Shown one piece after another: positions 1-7,646 of a DNA stretch of 64,000 nt; position 1 is the first letter of the stretch; each line of letters opens with the position of its first letter. Where the stretch lies: positions 1-64,000 of the forward strand of contig NZ_JHXZ01000013.1 of the NCBI RefSeq assembly GCF_000621565.1. The letters are read 5' to 3'. The notes beneath the pieces are model-generated. The model was not told the origin of the DNA and did no database searches. It saw nothing but the letters and a program-made list of their open reading frames with translations. Both the position numbers and the translations under genes were made by a program. The stretch is from Butyrivibrio sp. LB2008. Its GTDB lineage: Bacteria > Bacillota > Clostridia > Lachnospirales > Lachnospiraceae.

Positions 1-1715
1 CTTACTTAAATGTAATTTTTAATTCCAGTTTGCAAGAGTAAATTCTAGGGTTATGGAAGTTACTCTTACACATATATACTTGCCATATTGATATTCACAT
101 ATAGATCTCTATATAATGTTCGGGCAGCTGATTGCCTGCCTGTGCAGATTGGAGATTTATTATGAATAAAGGCAATCAGAAACATATAACATTTGAACAA
201 CGTGTAGAGATTGAAAAAGGATTGACCGAAAACAAGTCCTTTGCTGAGATAGCAAGGATAATCGGGAAAGATCCTTCAACTGTCTCAAAAGAAGTACGTT
301 TGCACGCTCAAGTTAAAGAACGGCCAGATCCCGGATATACAAATCCACCATGCATACACCGCAAAGACTGCCAGATAGTATGTCTGTGTGACGATCAATG
401 CGGCAGGCTCTGTAAGATATGCAGAAAGCCTGATTTCAGATGCATAGATATATGTCCCGGTTATGAAACCGCTGAGTGTGCCAAGCTCAAGAAGCCACCA
501 TATGTGTGCAATGGATGTGGGAAGAAAACTCATTGTTCTATGCCCAGAAAGTTTTATTCGTCCAAGTATGCACATGATGAGTATCGCAGAGTCCTTGTTG
601 ACTGCAGGTCTGGTATAAACCAGACTCCGGAGAGCATACAGGCAATGAATGACATCCTTGTTCCACTGATAAAGGATAAGCATCAGTCAATAGGTCACGT
701 ATATGCTACTCATGCAGAAGAGCTTGGGTGTTCCAGAAGAACACTCTACTCTTATATCAATGATAGTGTCTTTGACGTCCGTAATGGAGACCTTAGGCGT
801 GCTGTCAGGTACAAGAAACGAAAGAAAGCTACTCAGGCAAGTGCAAGAGATCGTTCCTATCGTAAAGGTCACAACTATGAAGATTTTCTCAAATATCTCA
901 AGGAGCATCCTGATGTAAACGTAGTTGAAATGGACTGCGTAGAGGGCCAAAAGACTGAGAATAAGGTTATTCTGACCTTCACATTCCGTAACTGTAACCT
1001 GATGCTTATGTTCTTGCTTGAGCATCAAAATCAAGACTGTGTACTAGAAGTATTCAAGTGGTTAGAAAACAACCTTGGAAAGGAAGCTTTCAAAAAGCTG
1101 TTTCCCGTTATACTGACTGATGGTGGCACAGAGTTTTCTGCCCGCGAAGCGATGGAAACATTCAGTGACGGCTCAGAAAGTACTATAGTTTTCTACTGTG
1201 ACCCTTATTGCTTTTGGCAGAAAGGTGCTTGTGAGAAGAACCACGAATACATACGTTATATCAGACCCAAGGGAAGCTCTTTTGCTGATCTTGATAAAGA
1301 TAAAATTCATCGCATGATGAATCACATAAATAGCGAAAAAAGAGACAGCCTCAATGGGCACAGCCCATATGAACTATCTCTTTTACTCCTGGACAATTCG
1401 ATTCATAAAGCATTGGGCCTAGAACATATAGCCCCAGATGATGTAATGCTGTGTCCAGCCCTGTTGAAATAAAATAGTTTAAGCACAGGCAGATTTCACT
1501 GCACCAGAATTTAGTCTTACACACAAGGCATGTGGAATTTAGTCTCGCACACTATTTTCCAGGTGCCCCATTAGCATGCAAAAAACTATCAAACTGGGTG
1601 CTTATGGGCTCATTATATGGCAAAAATATGAAATTGTTAAGGTGCAAAAACGGAATTTAAATCCGCATTTTGAGGCATTTATTAGCAACTGGAATTTACT
1701 TTTTCATTTAAGTAG
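1..1715 (+). mobile_element. IS30-family insertion sequence, nearly complete
   Basis: A single transposase gene lies between imperfect terminal inverted repeats. The left end (about 1-48) and the reverse complement of the right end (about 1668-1715) share TACTTAAATG at the tip and an AATTCCAGTT-type block further in. One transposase gene with IRs of this kind is typical of IS30. The left tip sits at base 1 or just outside the window, so the exact end and any target duplication cannot be read. About 240 bp of non-coding DNA separate the transposase stop from the right IR and contain two GGAATTTAGTCT-like direct repeats (near 1507 and 1531). Confidence 0.8.
162..1472 (+). CDS. IS30-family transposase
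   Basis: The product is a DDE transposase that would cut and join the element ends. An N-terminal helix-turn-helix typical of IS30 (about residues 8-50, FAEIARIIGKDPSTVSKEV) should bind the inverted repeats. It is followed by a cysteine-rich stretch (about 65-135) that could bind zinc, then an RNase H-like catalytic core. Acidic residues in the right order are visible: the Asp of VVEMDCVEG, the Asp of ILTDGGTEFS and the Glu of ACEKNHEYIR. The start at 162 is preferred over the ATG at 132 because homology to IS30 begins right after it, following GGAGATTTATT. The frame is intact at 436 residues, so the element may still be active. Confidence 0.9.
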   Translation: MNKGNQKHITFEQRVEIEKGLTENKSFAEIARIIGKDPSTVSKEVRLHAQVKERPDPGYTNPPCIHRKDCQIVCLCDDQCGRLCKICRKPDFRCIDICPGYETAECAKLKKPPYVCNGCGKKTHCSMPRKFYSSKYAHDEYRRVLVDCRSGINQTPESIQAMNDILVPLIKDKHQSIGHVYATHAEELGCSRRTLYSYINDSVFDVRNGDLRRAVRYKKRKKATQASARDRSYRKGHNYEDFLKYLKEHPDVNVVEMDCVEGQKTENKVILTFTFRNCNLMLMFLLEHQNQDCVLEVFKWLENNLGKEAFKKLFPVILTDGGTEFSAREAMETFSDGSESTIVFYCDPYCFWQKGACEKNHEYIRYIRPKGSSFADLDKDKIHRMMNHINSEKRDSLNGHSPYELSLLLLDNSIHKALGLEHIAPDDVMLCPALLK

Positions 1716-1857
1716 TATATCGACTTTTTACGCAGAATAAATTTTTATTCTGTAAGGTTCGCTGCCTTGGATTTTTTTATTTGATTTTTTATTTACTTTA
1801 ACTCTTTTACAAACTGATCCGCTCAATATTTGTTCTTACTTTGGAGGTATGAAAACG

Positions 1858-2121
1858 GTGGAAATTGAGGAATATATCAAGGATGCATTTGAGGATTCAA
1901 TGCAGAACTACACTCAGACAGAAGATTATAAGAATGCGCAATGTGAAATAAACGAGATGATTCTCTCGTTTCGAGTTTTTTTGAGTTCCAAGCAGCAGTT
2001 TCGCTTTAATGAAATAATAGATGCCATAACCGTCGCAGACGGAAAACTTGCAGCAGAGGCGTACTTACACGGGATAGTAGAGGGAATAGCCCTTAGAGAA
2101 AAGGTAAACCCTATTTCGTGA
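1858..2121 (+). CDS. Small helical hypothetical protein
   Basis: This encodes about 87 residues of mostly helical, acidic sequence with no membrane segment or signal peptide. I do not recognise the family with confidence; small helical proteins of this size are common in Lachnospiraceae next to mobile elements. The ribosome binding site GGAGGT (1843-1848) directly abuts the ATG at 1849, leaving no spacer. The in-frame GTG at 1858 has a 9-nt spacer and is the better start. The stop codon lies inside the conserved head of a three-hairpin repeat element, so the gene and that element are physically joined. Confidence 0.55.
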   Translation: MEIEEYIKDAFEDSMQNYTQTEDYKNAQCEINEMILSFRVFLSSKQQFRFNEIIDAITVADGKLAAEAYLHGIVEGIALREKVNPIS

Positions 2122-2213
2122 GAAAGTGATTTAAGAGTCAACCAAGCCTCATCGACGAAGTCGATTCAAATTGGCTTGGTTGATGGATTCCGGAACTGCA
2201 TGTTCAAGAATCC
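2113..2213 (+). repeat. Three-hairpin repeat element, copy A
   Basis: It shares the head CGTGAGAAAGTGATT and the core GACGAAGTCG with a second copy at 33217-33316. The predicted fold is an outer 10-bp stem (2139-2148 with 2173-2182), a hairpin inside it (2152-2164, TCGACGAAGTCGA), then a third stem ending in GGATTC/GAATCC. Between copies the stem bases differ but pairing is kept, which argues for selection on structure. It lies between a + strand gene and a convergent − strand gene, so a terminator role is possible, but there is no strong T-tract. Confidence 0.6.
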
Positions 2214-2216
2214 ATA

Positions 2217-2549
2217 TTACTCTTCAGATTCAAGAAGAGCATTGATGAGTTCGCGTCTTTGCTTAGATGTCATCTTTGAAGCATTTCTTGCAATAAGTCT
2301 ATGGATCATATAATATTCTGATTCAAAATCTCCTTCTTTGGAAGAAGTATCTCCGTTTAATAAATAGTCAGTGGTAGTGTGTAGTGTTGTAGCGATATTT
2401 GCGATAACAGGGCCCTTGGGCACACGATCACCTTTTATATATCGAGACATTGAGACTTCGGTAACATTGACTTTCTCGGCAAGTTCGCGCTGAGTCATAT
2501 TGAGCTGAGCAAGTAATTCAGCAATTCTTCCGCCTAATGTGTTTTTCAT
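2217..2549 (-). CDS. XRE-family transcriptional repressor (phage-type)
   Basis: The 110-residue protein has an N-terminal helix-turn-helix of the Cro/CI (XRE) type at about residues 8-62: MTQRELAEKVNVTEVSMSRY is the HTH and the motif ends at TDYLLNG. A short charged helical tail (70-110) may mediate dimerisation. It is transcribed divergently from the holin/endolysin genes, and the intergenic region carries at least five TTACCAAAWGT-like sites, two of them inside its own promoter. I infer an autoregulated repressor of the lysis genes. No cleavage or protease domain is visible, so induction is not LexA-like self-cleavage. Confidence 0.85.
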   Translation of the reverse strand: MKNTLGGRIAELLAQLNMTQRELAEKVNVTEVSMSRYIKGDRVPKGPVIANIATTLHTTTDYLLNGDTSSKEGDFESEYYMIHRLIARNASKMTSKQRRELINALLESEE

Positions 2550-2603
2550 AGGATTTCCTCGTTTCTGATTTTTATTTTATGATTGATAATAATCTGATCA
2601 TAC

Positions 2604-2659
2604 TTACCAAAAGTATAAAGCGCTTTACCAAAAGTGTCAAATAAATATATTTTTGGTAA
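2604..2659 (-). promoter_or_regulatory. Promoter and operators of the XRE repressor gene
   Basis: On the minus strand, TTGACA (2640-2635) and TATACT (2617-2612) are 17 nt apart, a near-consensus sigma-A promoter. Operator-like TTACCAAAAGT copies lie at 2604-2614 (over the −10) and 2625-2635 (in the spacer, touching the −35). An inverted copy TTTTGGTAA lies at 2651-2659. This arrangement fits autorepression. Confidence 0.7.
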
Positions 2660-2770
2660 TCCGCCGTTTGATTTATTATTTGCGAATAGATGCTAAAAAT
2701 CCGCAGAAGCTGGCAGGGAACGCGCGAAGAGCTGTTTTTAAAAGAATAAAACAAATGGTAAGAAAAAGTG

Positions 2771-2799
2771 TTGACAACTTACCAAATGTAATATACAAT
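2771..2799 (+). promoter_or_regulatory. Promoter of the lysis cassette with internal operator
   Basis: TTGACA (2771-2776) and TACAAT (2794-2799) are separated by 17 nt. The spacer contains TTACCAAATGTA (2779-2790), matching the sites in the repressor's own promoter. Binding there would block RNA polymerase. A second copy at 2867-2877 overlaps a TATAAA-like −10, so a second promoter or roadblock site is possible. Confidence 0.65.
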
Positions 2800-2821
2800 T
2801 AAATCAAGCTTAAGCGACAGA

Positions 2822-2856
2822 TTTGATATGTGCACAATATCAAAGCAATTTTTTTT
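2822..2856 (+). terminator. Candidate attenuator in the lysis leader
   Basis: Perfect 8-bp arms TTTGATAT (2822-2829) and ATATCAAA (2837-2844) are followed within a few bases by eight T (2849-2856). It lies between the operator-bearing promoter and the holin gene. The stem is AT-rich, so termination would be partial at best. Confidence 0.4.
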
Positions 2857-2866
2857 ACCCGGCAAC

Positions 2867-2881
2867 TTACCAAATGTATAA
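2867..2881 (+). promoter_or_regulatory. Second downstream operator in the lysis leader
   Basis: TTACCAAATGT at 2867-2877 repeats the sequence in the 2771 promoter and overlaps TATAAA (2876-2881). It could be a separate weak promoter under the same repressor, or a secondary site for cooperative binding. Confidence 0.5.
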
Positions 2882-2953
2882 ACTAAAACGGTAAGAATTA
2901 ACTTTTGTTCTATGAAAGGAAAACAAAGACACAAACAGGAAAGGAGAATGCTT

Positions 2954-3145
2954 ATGAAGAACTGGATTAAGACGGCAGGCATTAGAGCTGTTAAGACTGT
3001 GGCGCAGACTGCTATTGCCATGATTGGAACGTCAGAAGTTCTTGGGGATGTTGATTGGGTGATGGTTGCGAGTGCAGCGTCATTGGCAGGAATACTTTCC
3101 CTGTTAATGAGCATTGCCAACATTCCTGAACTTAGAAGATACTGA
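2954..3145 (+). CDS. Phage holin, r1t type
   Basis: The predicted 63-residue membrane protein would form lesions in the cytoplasmic membrane that release the endolysin. It starts MKNWIKTAGIRAVKTVAQTA and has two hydrophobic helices (about 14-30 and 35-53) joined by a short turn (GDVDW), as in r1t-like holins. AAGGAG (2941-2946) is 7 nt from the ATG at 2954, which is favoured over ATG 2912 or 2948. The 2954 and 2948 starts could act as a dual-start holin/antiholin pair (MLMKN versus MKN). The endolysin gene begins 47 bp downstream, so the two are probably co-transcribed. Confidence 0.8.
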   Translation: MKNWIKTAGIRAVKTVAQTAIAMIGTSEVLGDVDWVMVASAASLAGILSLLMSIANIPELRRY

Positions 3146-3192
3146 TCTGGCTATTCAGAATTTAGTAGAAAAGAGAGAAAAGGAGAAAAAAT

Positions 3193-4149
3193 ATGAATTT
3201 AGTAGAAAGTATATTGACTGAGAACCCTTGTTACAAAGAAGGCCGCAAGATAACCGTAAAGGGGCTTATGCTTCATTCGGTCGGCGTTGCGCAGCCAAAC
3301 GCAATGGTATTTGTTAGAAGCTGGAATACTGCAGCGCATGATAATTCGTGTGTCCATGCCTTCATTGATGCCAATGACGGAACAATTTACCAGACACTTC
3401 CCTGGGATCACAGAGGATGGCACGCAGGTGGAAGTGCCAATAATACCCACATCGGAATAGAAATGTGCGAGCCGGCAAGCCTTAAGTATGTAAGTGGCGC
3501 GCAGTTTACCTGCTCTGATCGTGATGGCGCGGTTATTCAGGTAGAAAGGACGTATAATGCTGCGGTTGAGCTTTTTGCCATGCTGTGCAAAGAATACGGA
3601 TTGGATCCGATGGAAGACGGAGTGATTGTTTCTCATAATGAGGGACACAGCAGAGGAATTGCATCTAACCACAGTGACCCCGAGCATTTATGGACACAGC
3701 TTAGTACCGGATATACCATGAATAGCTTTAGGAGAGCTGTTAAAGAACTTATGGACAAAGAAGTGAGTAATGCGAACGATAACTATCCACCCACACCTTT
3801 TTCTGTAAAAGTTCTTATTGATAACCTCAATATTCGTGCTTATCCTAACTTTGGCGACAATATTAAGGGCCAGACCGGAAGAGGAACTTTCACGATTGTT
3901 GAAGTACGTAACGGCTGGGGAAGATTGAAGAACGGAATAGGTTGGATCTGGCTTGAAGAAGAGGCTTATTGCACTATTTTGGATCATATAGTTGCAGACA
4001 GCTATGAAAAGAAATCAATTGATGAAGTGGCAATGGAAGTCATCAACGGCAAGTGGGGTAACGGGGAAGAGAGAAAAAGACGCCTGACCGAAGCCGGATA
4101 TGATTACTATGCTGTCCAAAAGAGAGTAAACGAACTTATCTGGTATTGA
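3193..4149 (+). CDS. Endolysin: N-acetylmuramoyl-L-alanine amidase with SH3 and CW_7 domains
   Basis: This 318-residue peptidoglycan hydrolase has no signal peptide, as expected for an enzyme that leaves through a holin. Residues about 20-180 form an Amidase_2/PGRP-like zinc amidase, with likely zinc-ligand histidines in LMLHSVG and SNHSDPEHLW and the motif NNTHIGIEMCEP. About 205-255 is a bacterial SH3 domain (NLNIRAYPN ... GWIWLE). The last 45 residues (IDEVAMEVINGKWGNG ... VQKRVNELIWY) match the Cpl-7 type CW_7 wall-binding repeat. The start follows AAAAGGAGAAAAAAT. No head, tail or integrase gene is nearby, so the pair looks like a stand-alone lysis module. Confidence 0.9.
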   Translation: MNLVESILTENPCYKEGRKITVKGLMLHSVGVAQPNAMVFVRSWNTAAHDNSCVHAFIDANDGTIYQTLPWDHRGWHAGGSANNTHIGIEMCEPASLKYVSGAQFTCSDRDGAVIQVERTYNAAVELFAMLCKEYGLDPMEDGVIVSHNEGHSRGIASNHSDPEHLWTQLSTGYTMNSFRRAVKELMDKEVSNANDNYPPTPFSVKVLIDNLNIRAYPNFGDNIKGQTGRGTFTIVEVRNGWGRLKNGIGWIWLEEEAYCTILDHIVADSYEKKSIDEVAMEVINGKWGNGEERKRRLTEAGYDYYAVQKRVNELIWY

Positions 4150-4156
4150 AAAAAAA

Positions 4157-4196
4157 GCATTCGCTGTGGCTTGCATAAAGTCGCAGCGAATGTTTG
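4157..4196 (+). terminator. Terminator after the endolysin gene
   Basis: CATTCGCTG (4158-4166) pairs perfectly with CAGCGAATG (4184-4192), followed by a short T-rich run. It lies 8 bp past the endolysin stop. Confidence 0.6.
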
Positions 4197-4282
4197 ATTC
4201 TATATAATCCCTTGCCGCAAGCGCCTTAACAGAACAGGGGCATGTACAACCCCAGATGGTAAGTGGATTTGTGATCACATAC

Positions 4283-4300
4283 ATGTCAACCGTATGACAT
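4283..4300 (+). promoter_or_regulatory. LacI-type operator, upstream copy
   Basis: ATGTCAACCGTATGACAT is an imperfect palindrome with outer arms ATGTCA/TGACAT. It is 122 bp upstream, centre to centre, of a nearly identical site on the sucrose promoter. Two sites at this spacing would allow DNA looping by a tetrameric LacI-family regulator. Confidence 0.6.
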
Positions 4301-4404
4301 ACAAGCTAAACCAAACACCCCAAATTCTATGTGCATATTATACAAAACGCACAATAATCCATCATGATTAATTCACAAAATGGATATTTTTATCAAATAT
4401 TTAT

Positions 4405-4445
4405 ATGTCAACCGATTGACATAAATATACGTTACGTGGTAATAT
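4405..4445 (+). promoter_or_regulatory. Sucrose operon promoter with overlapping LacI-type operator
   Basis: Operator ATGTCAACCGATTGACAT (4405-4422) has the central CG typical of LacI-family sites. Its right half contains the −35 TTGACA (4416-4421). TAATAT (4440-4445) follows after 18 nt. A repressor bound here would cover the −35. The LacI-family gene at 9087 in the same operon is the natural candidate. Confidence 0.75.
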
Positions 4446-4491
4446 CCATTTACAACAAACAAAGACCTTTTAGAAGGAGGGGTAAATTTAG

Positions 4492-5805
4492 ATGAGAAGG
4501 AAATTAGTTTCATTAGTAGTTGGTGCAGCAATGGCATTGTCAATGGTTGCATGTAGTACACAGAACAGTACCGATGTAGCGGTACAGAGTTCCGACATGA
4601 AGGATTCAGATGGTGCGGGGGTATCCATTTCGATCTTGAATTCAAAGACTGAGATTCAGACACAGTTTGAGGAGATGGCTCAGTAATATGAAGAAAAGCA
4701 TGGCGTACATGTTGAGGTATATAACGCTGATACAGATACAACAGTTGCTTCACAGATTGCTACAAAGTATGCATCACACGATCCTTACACACTTACAATG
4801 GTAGATCCTAAAGATATTTACGCAATTGCAAATGATTATGCTTACGATTTATCAGATCAGGATTGGGCAGGTCATACATCACTCGGAATTAAAGCAGCCG
4901 GTAAGCTCGCAGGATTCCCTGTATGCGTTGAAGCAAGAGGTATTATTTATAACGCAGATGCAATTGAGAAGATCACAGGAGAAGAGTTCGATCCTTCATC
5001 TGTTGCAAAGTTGGAAGATTTCCAGAAACTCCTTGATAAGCTTGTACAGGGCGGAATGGAAAAGCCTGTTGGAATCCTTTCTGAGTACTGGTCACTCGGT
5101 GCACACTGGTTCCCTATGGTTTATGAAGAGCAGCAGGATCCTGAAGCATTTGTAAACAGCCTTCTTGAAGGTTCATGTAATCTTTCAGAAAATGAAAAAT
5201 ACAATTCAATGATGGATACATTCGATACACTTATTAAGTACAACTACGCTAAGGGTTCAGCTTCAAACGCAGATCGTGAAGAAACATCTATGAAGCTTGC
5301 TGAGGGCGAGATTGCATTTATGTTTGGCGGTAACTGGGATTGGTCAGTAATCAACCAGTACGATTACACAGAGAAGCTTGGAATCATGCCTGTACCTCAG
5401 AATACTACAGATGGCACAAACTTCAAGATTGTAGGTGGTGCTACAAAGTATTTCTTTGTTGACAGCTCAGCTGATACTTCAGATGCAGAGAGACAGGCTG
5501 CACTTGATTTCCTTAACTGGATCGTAAATGACAAGGACGGAAATGCATTCCTTACAGAGAAGTGTGCACTTGTTCCTGCATTCGATAACATCGAGGCAAC
5601 AGCACTTGATCCGCTTTCACTTTCTGTTAAGACATATGCAGACGCAGGAAATCTTATTCCTACATATAATTATCTTCCTGATGATCACATGACAGTAGTT
5701 GGTCAGGAAATCATGCAGAAGTATCTTGATGAAGCAATGGACAGAACAGAATTGGCAGATTCTGTAGTTGAATACTTCAAGACAGCAAAAGGTATTGCAC
5801 ACTAA
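4492..5805 (+). pseudogene. Sugar ABC transporter substrate-binding lipoprotein split by in-frame TAA
   Basis: The reading frame runs without shift from ATG 4492 to TAA 5803-5805, but codon 65 (4684-4686) is TAA. Before it lies a lipoprotein signal (residues 1-21, VACS lipobox) and the first mature residues ending FEEMAQ. After it the frame resumes with YEEKHGVHVEVYNA and a full extracellular solute-binding protein (family 1, MalE-like). A Lys (AAA to TAA) or Gln/Glu codon is the likely ancestor. As read, the gene gives a 64-residue stub, and downstream ATGs lack the signal peptide. It leads the sucrose operon and should bind sucrose or a related sugar. A sequencing error or a recent nonsense mutation is more likely than programmed read-through. 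Confidence 0.8.
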
Positions 5806-5832
5806 TGTAATTAAGTGCGCTGATAAATTTTA

Positions 5833-5863
5833 TAGGGCCTTGAATTTAAGATTTGAGGCCCTA
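5833..5863 (+). other. Intercistronic hairpin between binding protein and permease
   Basis: TAGGGCCT (5833-5840) and AGGCCCTA (5856-5863) form a perfect 8-bp stem without a T-tract. Such hairpins after binding-protein genes commonly protect the upstream mRNA and lower permease expression; that role is inferred here. Confidence 0.5.
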
Positions 5864-5884
5864 TCATCTTGAAAGGTTATACAT

Positions 5885-6763
5885 ATGAAAACAAATACAC
5901 TGGGCTATAAGTTAAAGTATTATATGATATTTGCGGGATTAACAACATTGATCTTTGGAAGTGTTGTTATTGTACCTTTTATTTATGGTCTTTATCTTAC
6001 TTTTACAAGCTGGGATGGTGTATCCAGGAATAAGCCTTTTGTAGGCTTCGAAAATTATATTAATGCTTTTGCGGATATGGGATATTGGGAATCTCTCGGC
6101 CGCACATTTCTTTATTCAGCAATAGCTGTAATACTCGTAAATACCGTGGCATTCATTATTGCATATATGGTTACGAGTGGAATCAAAGGACAGAATTTCT
6201 TCAGAGCAGGATTCTTTGTTCCTAATCTTATCGGTGGTATCGTACTTGGATACGTTTGGAAGTTTGTATTTAATAAGGCATTGGTTGAGCTTATGGGCTT
6301 AATAGCTGATGGAAAAGTAAAGTCTCTCCTTGCCACAGAAAATGGTGCGATTGCAGCACTTATTATAGTTTCGGTATGGCAATATGCCGGTTATATGATG
6401 CTTATCTATGTTGCCGGATTCATGAGCGTATCGGAAGATGTTATTGAAGCGGCTAAAATTGATGGCTGTACAGGTTCACAGTCTATCATTCACATATCAA
6501 TTCCACTTATGACTGCATCTTTTGTACAGTGTCTTTTCCTTACAATTACAAGATGTTTCATGGTATATGATGTCAACCTCTCGTTGACAAACGGTGATCC
6601 TTACGGAAGTTCCGCACTTGCAGCAATGCACGTGTACAATCAGGCTTTCGTAAACAAGAACTACGGTACAGGTCAGGCTGAAGCTCTTATCCTGTTCGTG
6701 ATCTGTGCGATCATCGGCGGAATTCAGGTTTATGTAGGTAAGAAAGGGGAGGTGCAGGCATAA
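5885..6763 (+). CDS. Sugar ABC transporter permease (MalF/UgpA type)
   Basis: The 292-residue inner-membrane protein has six predicted transmembrane helices (first at about 14-38). It carries the EAA loop VIEAAKIDGCTGSQSIIHISIPLM (about 190-212), which docks the ATPase. It pairs with the next permease, whose ATG overlaps its stop by one base (TAATG), so translation is probably coupled. GAAAGG lies upstream of the ATG. No ATP-binding subunit is encoded in the operon, so the transporter probably uses a shared MsmK/MsiK-type ATPase encoded elsewhere. Confidence 0.88.
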   Translation: MKTNTLGYKLKYYMIFAGLTTLIFGSVVIVPFIYGLYLTFTSWDGVSRNKPFVGFENYINAFADMGYWESLGRTFLYSAIAVILVNTVAFIIAYMVTSGIKGQNFFRAGFFVPNLIGGIVLGYVWKFVFNKALVELMGLIADGKVKSLLATENGAIAALIIVSVWQYAGYMMLIYVAGFMSVSEDVIEAAKIDGCTGSQSIIHISIPLMTASFVQCLFLTITRCFMVYDVNLSLTNGDPYGSSALAAMHVYNQAFVNKNYGTGQAEALILFVICAIIGGIQVYVGKKGEVQA

Positions 6764-7617
6764 TGGAAAACCAGAAGGCAAAAAGAATTAAAATAATAAG
6801 ACATGCCCTTATGATCATTGTACTGTCACTTTTGTTTGTGGCATTTATATTCCCTTTCATAATGGTAATAATAAATGTATTTAAGGTAAAATCGGATATC
6901 ACGGGCAATCCGCTTGCTCTTATAGGAAAGCACGGATTCACAATGGAGAATTTCCCCAAAGCTATAGCCAAAATGAAATTCTTTAGCTCTTTTGCAAACT
7001 CACTTATAATAACAACATGCTCAACAATCGGAACTATCGCACTTTCTTCGATGACGGCATATCTTATAGTGAGAAATAACTGGAAGGCAAACAAGATCTT
7101 GTTTGTACTTATGATCGCATCAATGGTAATTCCTTTCCAGGTTCTTATGATCCCGCTTGTTTCTTTGTACGGCGGAATACTCGGTATCCTTAATCACAGG
7201 ATCACATTGATATTCATGCATATCGGTTTCTCGCTTTCAATGGCAACATTCATGTTCCATGGAAGTATTCATACCAATGTGCCATGTTCACTGGAAGAGG
7301 CGGCTACGATTGACGGATGCAGTAAGTGGCAGATTTTTAGCAAGATCGTATTTCCTATTTTGAAGCCTACAATTGCAACTGTAGCAATTATCGATGCAAT
7401 GGCATTTTGGAATGATTATCTTTTGCCCAGTCTTGTACTTGGAAGAAAAGATCTTTATACCATTCCGATCGCAACAAAAGTATTCTACGGCACATATTCA
7501 ACAGACACAGGTCTGATCATGGCTGCACTTTTGCTTGCAATGCTTCCTATTTTACTGCTATATCTTTTCCTTCAGAGATATATTGTTGAAGGAATTACAG
7601 CAGGCGCTGTTAAATAA
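6763..7617 (+). CDS. Sugar ABC transporter permease (MalG/UgpE type)
   Basis: This 284-residue partner of the preceding permease has six predicted transmembrane helices. Its EAA loop begins LEEAATIDGCSKWQIF (about residues 178-193) and it ends in a hydrophobic helix and RYIVEGITAGAVK, typical of CUT1 permeases. The gene sits 29 bp before sucrose phosphorylase, so uptake and phosphorolysis are one transcription unit. Confidence 0.88.
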   Translation: MENQKAKRIKIIRHALMIIVLSLLFVAFIFPFIMVIINVFKVKSDITGNPLALIGKHGFTMENFPKAIAKMKFFSSFANSLIITTCSTIGTIALSSMTAYLIVRNNWKANKILFVLMIASMVIPFQVLMIPLVSLYGGILGILNHRITLIFMHIGFSLSMATFMFHGSIHTNVPCSLEEAATIDGCSKWQIFSKIVFPILKPTIATVAIIDAMAFWNDYLLPSLVLGRKDLYTIPIATKVFYGTYSTDTGLIMAALLLAMLPILLLYLFLQRYIVEGITAGAVK

Positions 7618-7646
7618 ATTTGATATTTTGATGAAAGGTTTGTTCT

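Noticed and set aside
4684..4686. Programmed stop read-through or selenocysteine in the sucrose-binding protein
   Set aside because: The codon is TAA, not TGA, and I see no recoding structure after it. A mutation or read error is simpler.
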